Below, piece by piece: positions 7,687-13,639 of a stretch of DNA of 16,156 bases. Both the position numbers and the translations under genes were made by a program. Within the stretch, counting starts at the first letter, position 1. Each line of letters begins with the position of its first letter. Source of the DNA: JAFDZV01 sp966128725. Lineage in GTDB: Bacteria; Bacteroidota; Ignavibacteria; OLB7. The notes beneath the pieces were generated by a model that searched no databases, was not told the DNA's origin, and was given only the letters and a program-made list of their open reading frames with translations. Location of the stretch: positions 1 to 16,156 of the forward strand of contig CBHYLN010000122.1 in NCBI GenBank assembly GCA_966128725.1, in the 5' to 3' direction.

Positions 7687-7844
7687 TCATCGCGCGATGA
7701 ACAACAACGCCCCCGGGGCAAAGGCGTCAGCGCCAGGGCCTCGGGGGCGTGTACGTTTGCCGGTTGGTGATGGGCAGCGCCGGGATGGGGACCATCCGTA
7801 TGGGACACATCCGTATGGAAACCATGCGGCTACGGTTCACCCAC
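7659..7844. repeat. 185-bp repeat element R, copy 2
   Basis: This is identical to 5265-5397 over its first 133 bases (constant offset 2394), then differs by four substitutions. Just past its end it lacks the 4-bp CCAC expansion of copy 1. It retains the 13-bp stem (7707-7719 with 7738-7750). In the smaller hairpin (7811-7829) one A-T pair has become G-T, so a plus-strand RNA would still fold. It ends 20 bases before the stop codon of the DUF1801 gene, so it again sits at a gene end. Confidence 0.95.
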
Positions 7845-7864
7845 ACCACCGCAATGTGCCGCGT

Positions 7865-8326
7865 TCAGGGTTTGGGTTTCCGTGAGGGCTTCACTCTGGC
7901 ATTGGTGTTGAACGCAACCGCCCGGAGTATCAGCTCCTTGAACGCAACCTCGTCGACTTCCTCGCCCTCGTGGATGTCGATCGCACGACGCACATTTCCT
8001 TCCAGGCTGGAATTGAACAGGCCGGCCGGGTCCGCAAGCGACGCGCCCCTGGCGAACGTGAGCTTCACAGCGTTCCGGTAGGATTCGCCGGTGCAGATGA
8101 TGCCATCGTGCGACCACACAGGCGTGCCGGGTTTGGTTGGCTTCACCCACTTCCACTCCTCCACCACGTCGGGGTCGGCCTGCTTGATCAGGCTTCGCAT
8201 CCTGGCCAGCGTCCGGCCCCGCCAATCGTTCAGCTCGTTGATTCGCCCGTCCATCAGCCGCGCGGCTGAATCCTCCGGACGTTCTTCCTGATGTTCGTTC
8301 ATCGCATCACTGCCTGGTTTCTTCAT
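7865..8326 (-). CDS. DUF1801 domain protein
   Basis: From the ATG at 8326 this encodes 153 residues; an internal ATG at 8302 would give 145. GGGG precedes the chosen start, and the frame upstream of it is Arg/Lys-rich and unlikely to be coding. The core 'ADPDVVEEWKWVKPTKPGTPVWSHDG' followed by ICTGESYRNAVKLTFARGASL and the C-terminal 'EGEEVDEVAFKELILRAVAFN' fit the DUF1801 (YdhG-like) fold, a small cytoplasmic family of unknown activity. It ends in a basic tail (KPSRKPKP). DUF1801 genes often accompany ArsR and AHSA1/SRPBCC genes, and here it lies 147 bp downstream of that pair on the same strand, so it may be the third gene of the unit. Confidence 0.82.
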   Translation of the reverse strand: MKKPGSDAMNEHQEERPEDSAARLMDGRINELNDWRGRTLARMRSLIKQADPDVVEEWKWVKPTKPGTPVWSHDGIICTGESYRNAVKLTFARGASLADPAGLFNSSLEGNVRRAIDIHEGEEVDEVAFKELILRAVAFNTNARVKPSRKPKP

Positions 8327-8473
8327 GATGATCCCCACGTTCTTCCTGATCCTATTCTTCCTGCGCTGGACTGTTCCTGACTGCGCAAGCCCCAGCCGCA
8401 TCACGGCAATCGGACATGCCTGCGGCGCAGGGCGCGCGGTATGCGTTTTGGTTGCCGAGCCCCTGCCGCCGGT

Positions 8474-9046
8474 TCACGAGTCCTGCGACAACTGCGGGGG
8501 CTGGTCCGGCGTTTCAACGCTGAACTGCCGGGCGTACTCCGCGTTCAGCCGCTGCCACCCCTCGAACTTCAGCGCATCGCCGGCAACAATGCGGCCGATG
8601 GGCGCGTCGCCAAGAAGGCGATCCATCACATCCAGGCAGATGTGCCACCCGGCCGCACCCATCGCGATGTAACGCTTATCGATGCTGGCCCATAGCGTAA
8701 GGCGTGTGCCGCCGCCAACGGCCTCCAGCTCCCAACGGACATCACCGCCGCCCCAGTTATACACCAACAGTCTGGGTGGGTCGGCCTGCATGATGGTTGT
8801 TTCGGAAACGTACGCGGCGGGCGCGCCCACGGTGCTGAGATTCACCGTGGCACCGGCCGTCCCCATGTTCCCATCGGCATCGAAGGGCGCCCACTCGCGC
8901 AGATGATCCGGATCGGTAAGGGCCTTCCATACCTTTTCCGGCGAGTGGCGCAGATCCCTGACGAGAACAAGCGTCCACTGATCCCCGTCCTTCCGTGCCA
9001 CCGCCCCGTTGGCCGGGCCGGGCATATACTGCTCGCGATTGGTCAT
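8474..9046 (-). CDS. SRPBCC / AHSA1-type START-like domain protein
   Basis: This encodes 190 residues, cytoplasmic. The segment TLVLVRDLRHSPEKVWKALT, then DPDHLREWAPFDADGN, is the signature of the AHSA1-like branch of the SRPBCC superfamily. The C-terminal part (GGTRLTLWASIDKRYIAMGAAGWHICLDVMDRLL) supplies the last strands and the long helix over the hydrophobic pocket. Such proteins bind lipophilic ligands or act as stress or co-chaperone-like proteins. The start codon overlaps the stop of the upstream arsR gene (ATGA, 9043-9046), so translation is probably coupled. A damaged relative of its first 66 codons lies at 10861-10947. Confidence 0.9.
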   Translation of the reverse strand: MTNREQYMPGPANGAVARKDGDQWTLVLVRDLRHSPEKVWKALTDPDHLREWAPFDADGNMGTAGATVNLSTVGAPAAYVSETTIMQADPPRLLVYNWGGGDVRWELEAVGGGTRLTLWASIDKRYIAMGAAGWHICLDVMDRLLGDAPIGRIVAGDALKFEGWQRLNAEYARQFSVETPDQPPQLSQDS

Positions 9047-9567
9047 CTTCCTTTCCTCGGATGTTTTGTTGCAGGCTTCCTTGCCGTCGCACTCTTCGGC
9101 GCTGGCTTGTTTGCTGCTGAATGTTTTGTTGCAGGCTTCTTCGCCGTCGTGCTCTTCGCCGTCGTGCTCTGCGCCGTCACGCTCTTCAGCGCCGGCCCTT
9201 TTGCTGCCGGCTTCTTCGCCGCCGGCTTTCCTGCTGCTGTGTTCTTCGGCATTGGCGTGGGCTCGTCCATCCGATCAAGATGGCGTTCCAGCGCATCCAC
9301 ATGGGCGGACCAGAACCGGCGGAACTGGGCCAGCCACACATCGATCTCGCGAAGCGGCTCCGGCCGGAGCCGGTACAGGCGGCGCTGCGCGTCGGCGGTG
9401 GACTCCACGAATCCCGCCTCGCGCAACACGCGCAGGTGCTTCGACACCGTTGGCTGCGGCATTCGCAGTTGACGCTCGATATCCCCTACCGACAGTTGCG
9501 ACGAAACGAGCAGGCTCAGTATCGCGCGGCGGTTCGGCTCCGCTATGATTTCGAACACGGATTCCAT
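9043..9567 (-). CDS. ArsR-family HTH regulator with a Lys/Ala/Pro-rich tail
   Basis: This encodes 174 residues. Residues 1-100 form a typical ArsR/SmtB winged helix: 'AEPNRRAILSLL', then LSVGDIERQLRMPQPTVSKH (recognition helix about 37-47), then the wing RRLYRLRPEPL and the FRRFW helix. No Cys metal-binding motif (CxCxxC) is visible, so this is likely the SdpR-type, AHSA1-linked class and not a metal sensor. Residues 101-174 are a low-complexity tail (KPAAKKPAAKGPALK, TTAKKPATKH, ARKPATKHPRKGR) resembling histone H1-like proteins. Ordinary family members end near residue 110. The 4-nt overlap with the SRPBCC gene defines an operon. Regulation is probably autorepression through the palindrome at 9575-9594. 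Confidence 0.9.
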   Translation of the reverse strand: MESVFEIIAEPNRRAILSLLVSSQLSVGDIERQLRMPQPTVSKHLRVLREAGFVESTADAQRRLYRLRPEPLREIDVWLAQFRRFWSAHVDALERHLDRMDEPTPMPKNTAAGKPAAKKPAAKGPALKSVTAQSTTAKSTTAKKPATKHSAANKPAPKSATARKPATKHPRKGR

Positions 9568-9573
9568 GCGTCA

Positions 9574-9603
9574 AATATACCCGATGCGGTATATACGTGT
9601 CAA
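9574..9603 (-). promoter_or_regulatory. Promoter of arsR, predicted leaderless
   Basis: On the minus strand a perfect TTGACA (9603-9598) is followed after 18 bases by TATATT (9579-9574), which extends to TATATTTG, the Bacteroidota -7 form. Counting seven bases on puts the transcription start at about 9567, the A of the arsR ATG. No ribosome-binding site fits between, so a leaderless mRNA is expected. Confidence 0.65.
9575..9594. promoter_or_regulatory. Operator-like palindrome in front of arsR
   Basis: ATATACC (9575-9581) and GGTATAT (9588-9594) are perfect inverted complements separated by six bases. The palindrome lies between and over the -35/-10 elements of the arsR promoter, where ArsR-type autorepressors usually bind. 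That it binds this protein is inference. Confidence 0.65.
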
Positions 9604-9669
9604 GGCATGTACAAAAATAAGGCAGTGTGTGGTCCGGTGATGAGCGAGGGCGCCGGCAACGCGAGCCCC

Positions 9670-9695
9670 GCCGCGAACTATCGCCGCGAACTATC
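9670..9695. repeat. 13-bp tandem repeat, two copies
   Basis: GCCGCGAACTATC occurs at 9670-9682 and 9683-9695, identical. Confidence 0.9.
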
Positions 9696-9706
9696 GCGCC
9701 GAATAT

Positions 9707-9750
9707 TTCATGGGCGCGCCGGATTATTCATGGGCGCGCCGGATTATTCA
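9707..9750. repeat. 20-bp tandem repeat with a GGCGCGCC palindrome
   Basis: TTCATGGGCGCGCCGGATTA occurs at 9707-9726 and 9727-9746, followed by the start of a third copy (TTCATGGG). Each full copy holds the 8-bp palindrome GGCGCGCC. It lies about 140 bp upstream of arsR. Confidence 0.92.
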
Positions 9751-9873
9751 TGGGGATTGCAGCAGTGTGGTGAGGGATTCGTGGGCATGGCCAGCGCCTG
9801 TATACCGTGAGATACATGCCGATCCAACGAGCAACACGAGGCCCCGCAGGACAGGCGCTGGCGTACCGCCCCC

Positions 9874-10757
9874 CTATCGCCGGCGCGCAGCCCTCTGCGT
9901 GGCAAGCTCCTCGCGGAAGTCCAGCTCCTTCGCAAGCACGAACCGGCGATAGCCCCTGGAGTCGATGAACGGCGACGCGCCCCCCGCTTCATGCGCCGGC
10001 ATTTGGCTTCCATGCCGAAGTATACACCGTGCGCGCCCAGGAAATAGTCGCAATGCAACTGCTTCAGGAGACGGAACGTCCGCTCGTAGTCCGCGGCCAT
10101 CGTGGGGTACTGGGGATCGTCAATCAGGTTGTAGCCGGGGTTCACGCCGCAGCCGCCAACGATCACGGCATCGTACGCGCGGCCGCGCTCCTCTGCCCGC
10201 AACGTCCATGTGGTGCAGCCCTTCGTGTGCCCCGGCGTGTGATGCGCAACCAGCATGGCGTCATCAAGCCGCACGGTATCGCCGTCGTGCAGCACACTGT
10301 CAACCGTCGTGGACGGATACAGCGAGCCCTTCTCCGAGCCGTATTGAAAATCCGTTGCGCCGCCCGACTCCACCACGGGCACATCGGCCTCCATCACCAT
10401 GTACCGCGCGCCCGTGCGCCGCTTGATCATCGCGCTTCCAGCGCAGTGGTCGTAGTGCGCGTGGCTGATCAGCAGAATCTTTACGTCCTCGAACCGGAAG
10501 CCAAGCTTCTTCATGCTGGCCTCGATCAGCGACACATTCGCCTCCATGTTGCTGTTGATCAGGATATGGCCCCGGGGCGTCGCGATCAGGTAGCTCGCCA
10601 GGCCCTTGCTGCCCACGTAGTACAGGTTCCCGACGATACGGAACGGCGGGAACGGCTCGGTCCATTCGGGATCGGGTTGCGAGTGCAGAGGGACCGCAGC
10701 AACCAACGGGAGCATCAGCACGGCAAGCACAATCGCGATACGAATCGGGAGTCGCAT
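9874..10757 (-). pseudogene. Subclass B3-like metallo-beta-lactamase-fold hydrolase, frameshifted
   Basis: A signal peptide (cleavage near PLHSQ) is followed by an MBL fold with all expected zinc ligands: HAHYDH (His99, His101, Asp103, His104), His177 in TPGHTKG and His243 in LGAHGVYFG. INSNMEANV and the GAHGxYFGMEAK motif are typical of subclass B3 and close relatives. After MEAKCRRMK (residue 257) the frame is lost. The gene has six G (C-run 9980-9985 on the plus strand) where seven would restore GGASPFIDSRGYRRFVLAKE and a TAG at 9874-9876. The restored protein is 294 aa, the normal B3 length. As written, the frame runs on to 9744 as 337 residues with an unrelated tail. Either a real mutation, slippage-based switching or a sequencing error. 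GAAGGA precedes the ATG at 10757. Actual beta-lactam hydrolysis is not shown; related enzymes have other substrates. Confidence 0.85.
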
Positions 10758-11245
10758 GTGGTCCTTCGTTTCTGTTTTCGGCGTGATCTACGTACAGGAA
10801 TGGCCCCTGACACGCACGGCACGGCCGGTTGTTACCGCCCATCAATCCTTCATCATCCTCTCATGCTCCCGCCGCCTTCATGTTCCCATCGGCATCGAAC
10901 GGCGCCCCATCGGCCGGGCCGTGCGTGTACTTCTCGCGATCGGTCAATCAAGCCAGGGCCCGCATCCGCGAACGCGATGTGGCGATCGCCTGGCCTGGCA
11001 TATACGCCGGCGAACGGATGCGCGAAGGGGCTTGCTGAAAACGCAAAGGGCGCCAAGAGGCATCTCCGCCTCCGCACGCCCTTCGCGCTACAATGGTTCC
11101 GACGTACGCCACCAGGCCGTTGAACAACGTCATCCACGGCGCCGGCCCGCACGGCCGCACGCTGGGCCTGAGTTGCCCTCAGATCCCCTTCTTCGAATGT
11201 GTCATGGCGCATCGAGGGAGTATCAGGAATCAATGCCCCCTGTAC
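10758..11245. other. Gene-poor gap upstream of the MBL gene
   Basis: The gap contains the MBL ribosome-binding site and an internally deleted SRPBCC fragment (10861-10947). A weak second echo lies near 10988-11005, where the minus strand reads YMPGQAIA, compared with YMPGPANGAVA in the intact SRPBCC gene. A degenerate copy of the CGCAAAG-type extragenic repeat lies at about 11040-11060. Nothing else is recognisable. Confidence 0.6.
10861..10947 (-). pseudogene. Internally deleted SRPBCC/AHSA1 gene fragment
   Basis: The minus strand encodes LTDREKYTHGPADGA, then PFDADGNMKAAGA and a TGA. The first part matches the start of the intact SRPBCC protein (MTNREQYMPGPANGA). The second matches its residues 54-66 (PFDADGNMGTAGA). 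The 38 residues between, which include the START-like core, are gone. It is therefore a relic of a second, paralogous SRPBCC gene. It lies about 1.8 kb upstream of the intact copy, on the same strand. Confidence 0.75.
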
Positions 11246-12826
11246 TTAACACGTGTACTGGCTGGTGTCCGTGCATGCTTCCGTGGGATCGAACACCGCG
11301 CAGATCGTGATGGAGCTGCCCGAGTTCGGGGCGCCGGCGTAGTATTCCGTCACGTTGCCCGACGCCGTGATCGGTGAGCTCATGAAGATGTTGTCCCCGC
11401 GCTGCTGCGCGCCGTCCTTGTACCACACCGCGTAGATCTGCGGCGTGGCCTCGTACGCGGTGTTGTAGTTGTAGATGTATCCCAGATCCCACACCGAGCC
11501 ATCCGACGTGCTCACCGCCTGTGTTAACGTCATAACGGTGGAGCCAGGCGCCGCGTTGGCCGACGTGATCCCGGAAAGCGCATAACCTTCCTGCAACGTG
11601 AAGTCATCCGAATTCAACACCGCGGTCCACTTCATGCAGGCGCTGGAATTCGCCCACACCAGGCCAAACGTGGTGGTCATCACAACAGGCACGTCGCGTG
11701 CAACCGAGAGATCCACCACCACCACCACGCTGCCGGTTTCCGGGGCCGAACTGCTGGAAGGTGTCTTGCTGCTGCCCACGTTCGTTATCTCGAAGGAAAT
11801 TTCCCCTGTCCAGGTGCCACCAGTATCGGTCTCCAGCACCAGGCTGTTCGTTGCCGTATCAACGGAGAAATTCCAGCCGGAAAGGTTGATCTCCATCTTC
11901 TGCAGGTCGTCGGACGTAAAGAACGAGGGCATCTTGACCGTGATGGTGGCGCCCTGCCACAGCTTCGTGCTCACCCCCGGCGTATTTGTCAGCGTCACCT
12001 CCAGCGTATTTCCCGTGGTCTCCACGGCGATGCTGTTCACGCCCGTGGCCGTGTTGATCATCGAGGCCTCCGGCCGGGTGAACGCCGTCTGCGAACCCAC
12101 ATATGCCCCAAGCCCGGCGCCCAGCCCCGGCCCGAACTGCAGTGAGACCCCGGCAAACGTCCCCTTGGTGCCGTCGCCGGGCAACGCGCGGATGGAATTG
12201 TAGCGAAGGCCGATCGTCCCGAGGAAGAAGTCGACCAGCAGCCCGCCGATCGGCCCGTCCAACGGCTGATCCAGCCAGAAGCTCATCTCCGGCCCAGCGT
12301 ACGCCGCGCCGATGATCTCGCAGGACTTGCACTTCCAATGTCGCTTGGTTGTGTGCTGGCCGTGGTACAGATCATACACGTGGTCCCCCCCTCTGAACTT
12401 GCCCCTGATGAACGCGTACCCGGCGCCGGCGCCCAGGCCAATGGCCTTTACCTTGTCGCCCGTGCTGCTGCCCCCGAGAGCCGATTGCACGCTGGGCAGG
12501 ATGGTGCAGTGGAACAGATCCGAGGCCAGTCCCTCGCTTACATCGGTGGGACCGGATTCCTCCAGCGCCGCCCGCAGCGCGGCAACATGCGCGGAACCGT
12601 CGGCGGTTGTGAGATGATCCAGCATGCTCTGGATGGCCGCGTCGATCAGGGCCTGATTGCCCCGATAGAACTCCAGCTCCTCCTGAAGAAGCTCAACGTT
12701 CGTCGCCGTGAGATTGTGGCAGAGATGGCGCCGTTCCGGGCCGGCGGACAGCGCGCGATCCAGCTCGGCAGCCTGTTGCAGTGCGTCGGCAAAACCCGGT
12801 TCAAGAAGGCCGGCGTTGGTTCCCAT
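11246..12826 (-). CDS. Unrecognised 526-aa modular protein
   Basis: The start is the ATG at 12826, preceded by GGGAG eight bases upstream. The open frame runs on to 13057 through repeat sequence, but that part does not look coding. There is no signal peptide. Residues 1-110 are helical and acidic (QQAAELDRAL, VELLQEELEFYRGNQALIDA). Residues 128-245 are Gly-rich with alternating hydrophobic and aromatic residues (AIGLGAGAGYAFIRG; GVSLQFGPGLGAGLGAYVG) and include a CKSC pair at 166-169. Residues 263-351 are a Thr/Ser/Val-rich beta domain. A Ser/Pro linker (KTPSSSSAPE) leads into a C-terminal beta domain (365-526) that ends at a Cys. The glycine-rich middle could be membrane-inserting, so a pore-forming or toxin-like protein is a guess only. 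Confidence 0.8.
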   Translation of the reverse strand: MGTNAGLLEPGFADALQQAAELDRALSAGPERRHLCHNLTATNVELLQEELEFYRGNQALIDAAIQSMLDHLTTADGSAHVAALRAALEESGPTDVSEGLASDLFHCTILPSVQSALGGSSTGDKVKAIGLGAGAGYAFIRGKFRGGDHVYDLYHGQHTTKRHWKCKSCEIIGAAYAGPEMSFWLDQPLDGPIGGLLVDFFLGTIGLRYNSIRALPGDGTKGTFAGVSLQFGPGLGAGLGAYVGSQTAFTRPEASMINTATGVNSIAVETTGNTLEVTLTNTPGVSTKLWQGATITVKMPSFFTSDDLQKMEINLSGWNFSVDTATNSLVLETDTGGTWTGEISFEITNVGSSKTPSSSSAPETGSVVVVVDLSVARDVPVVMTTTFGLVWANSSACMKWTAVLNSDDFTLQEGYALSGITSANAAPGSTVMTLTQAVSTSDGSVWDLGYIYNYNTAYEATPQIYAVWYKDGAQQRGDNIFMSSPITASGNVTEYYAGAPNSGSSITICAVFDPTEACTDTSQYTC

Positions 12827-13012
12827 ACGATTTCTCCCTGGAAGGTGTGAAGAGATTTTGGTTGTATGAGGGGGATATCGAACGCCGCGCAAACTATCTG
12901 GCGGGCCAGCCGGACAACAAACCTCAAGGGGTGACAACAGGGGTACATCGTGGAAAAATGTCCCCCCGGGCCGGCGGCGCGCGGCGCATGCGTGGCGGTG
13001 TTGGGCAATGAC

Positions 13013-13407
13013 ATTACCGTTTGCGCGGCCGCATGATGCACTCGCCGAGTTGTGCATGCGTGGAGATGTGTGGCAATGACACTGCCGTTTGCGCTACCGC
13101 ATCCATCTCGCCTTCCTTCGCGCGCCTTTGCGTCCTTTGCGGTGAATTCCTCTGAACCGCATAACGCATCATGGGCATAACTCATAACGCAACCACATCC
13201 TGTATACCCGGATGTACAGGCATGATTTACATGGGGCGATGGTATTGCCGTTGGCGGCAAGCGCATGTTTCATTCGCCGGGTTGTGCATGCGTGGGGATG
13301 TGGGGCAACGGCATTGCCGTTGGCGGCAAGCGCATGTTTCATTCGCCGGGTTGTGCATGCGTGGAGATGTAGGGCGATGGCATCGCCGTCCGCGCTGCCG
13401 CACGCGC
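13013..13407. repeat. 68-69-bp repeat unit, five copies or parts
   Basis: The unit begins ATTGCCGTTGGCGGCAAGCG and ends GGATGTGGGGCAACGGC. The two central copies (13244-13312, 13313-13381) are nearly identical. A diverged copy lies at 13013-13080, and partial diverged copies at 13081-13106 and 13382-13407 each run into a 117-bp unit. Each full unit contains a GCCG-TTGG-CGGC mini-hairpin and CGCATG/CATGCG arms about 20 bases apart. Confidence 0.85.
13107..13223. repeat. 117-bp direct repeat, copy 1
   Basis: This differs from 13408-13524 at a single base (C13150 versus A13451). It contains the GCCTTTGCGTCCTTTGCGG motif, typical of extragenic repeats in many bacteria. It ends in a 22-bp near-palindrome at 13199-13220 (CCTGTA...TACAGG). 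Confidence 0.95.
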
Positions 13408-13524
13408 CTCGCCTTCCTTCGCGCGCCTTTGCGTCCTTTGCGGTGAATTCATCTGAACCGCATAACGCATCATGGGCATAACTCATAACGCAACCACATC
13501 CTGTATACCCGGATGTACAGGCAT
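13408..13524. repeat. 117-bp direct repeat, copy 2
   Basis: This is the second copy at a constant 301-bp offset, 116 of 117 bases identical to copy 1. Its 22-bp near-palindrome lies at 13500-13521. The homology extends leftward at lower identity through the preceding 69-bp units, so the duplicated block is about 210 bp. Confidence 0.95.
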
Positions 13525-13556
13525 AATTCACGCGCGGCGCCGGCACAACAGCGCCC

Positions 13557-13609
13557 CCCAAACAACAACACTCCGGCAGCCAGTTGAGCGCTGGCGATAC
13601 CGGAGTGTT
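13557..13609 (-). terminator. Stem-loop terminator after the membrane-anchored protein gene
   Basis: AACACTCCGG (13567-13576) and CCGGAGTGTT (13600-13609) form a perfect 10-bp stem. Inside, GCCAG and CTGGC form a second stem. On the minus strand the hairpin starts about 30 bases after the gene's stop and is followed by GTTGTTTGG, a weak T-rich tail. Confidence 0.7.
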
Positions 13610-13639
13610 CATCCACGGACTATGTAGGAAGCGTTGCGG

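Larger units (their letters stand above)
7539..7864. other. Intergenic region holding a hairpin and repeat copy 2
   Basis: This is the upstream region of the Cys-rich exported protein gene and the downstream region of the DUF1801 gene. From left to right it has the GAGGAG ribosome-binding site, a 6-bp hairpin CCCCTC-CT-GAGGGG (7621-7634), and then the second copy of the 185-bp element. Copy 2 starts abruptly with a severed end of a T9SS sorting domain. No intact gene lies here. Confidence 0.7.
9568..9873. other. Gap between arsR and the MBL-fold gene
   Basis: The right part (9744-9873) is still open in the shifted frame of the damaged MBL gene but is non-coding after frame correction. The left part carries the arsR promoter and operator. 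Between them are two tandem-repeat sets: a 13-bp unit GCCGCGAACTATC at 9670-9682 and 9683-9695, and a 20-bp unit at 9707-9746. Confidence 0.7.
12827..13639. other. Repeat-rich, gene-free region
   Basis: This 813-bp gap holds a 68-69-bp repeat in tandem and a 117-bp repeat in two copies, together a composite with a 301-bp period, and then a terminator-like hairpin. Short open frames cross it on both strands because the 69-bp period is a multiple of three. Their predicted proteins (for example the EFTAKDAKAREG string) are characteristic of extragenic repeats wrongly called as genes. I call no gene here. Confidence 0.75.

Noticed and set aside
7559..7808. 90 extra N-terminal codons for the Cys-rich exported protein.
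   Set aside because: They cross the duplicated element and a hairpin. A signal peptide and GAGGAG ribosome-binding site mark the start at 7538.
9043..9567. ArsR as a metal sensor (arsenic or zinc).
   Set aside because: The CxCxxC type metal-binding motif is missing, there is no metal transporter or arsC gene beside it, and it is coupled to an SRPBCC gene.
10029..11123. 364-codon plus-strand frame opposite the MBL gene.
   Set aside because: It is antisense to clear MBL motifs and runs on through the SRPBCC remnant; no domain or ribosome-binding site supports it.
12827..13057. 77 extra N-terminal codons for the 526-aa protein.
   Set aside because: They run through repeat-rich sequence. GGGAG and ATG at 12826 give a good start.
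13244..13381. CRISPR-like array.
   Set aside because: The 69-bp units are contiguous with no unique spacers, and no cas genes lie nearby.
13171..13612. Open frames of about 90-150 codons with internal 23-residue repeats on both strands.
   Set aside because: They arise because the 69-bp repeat is a multiple of three, so all frames stay open. The translated strings (EFTAKDAKAREG) are typical of extragenic repeats, there is no start signal, and codon pattern is not gene-like.
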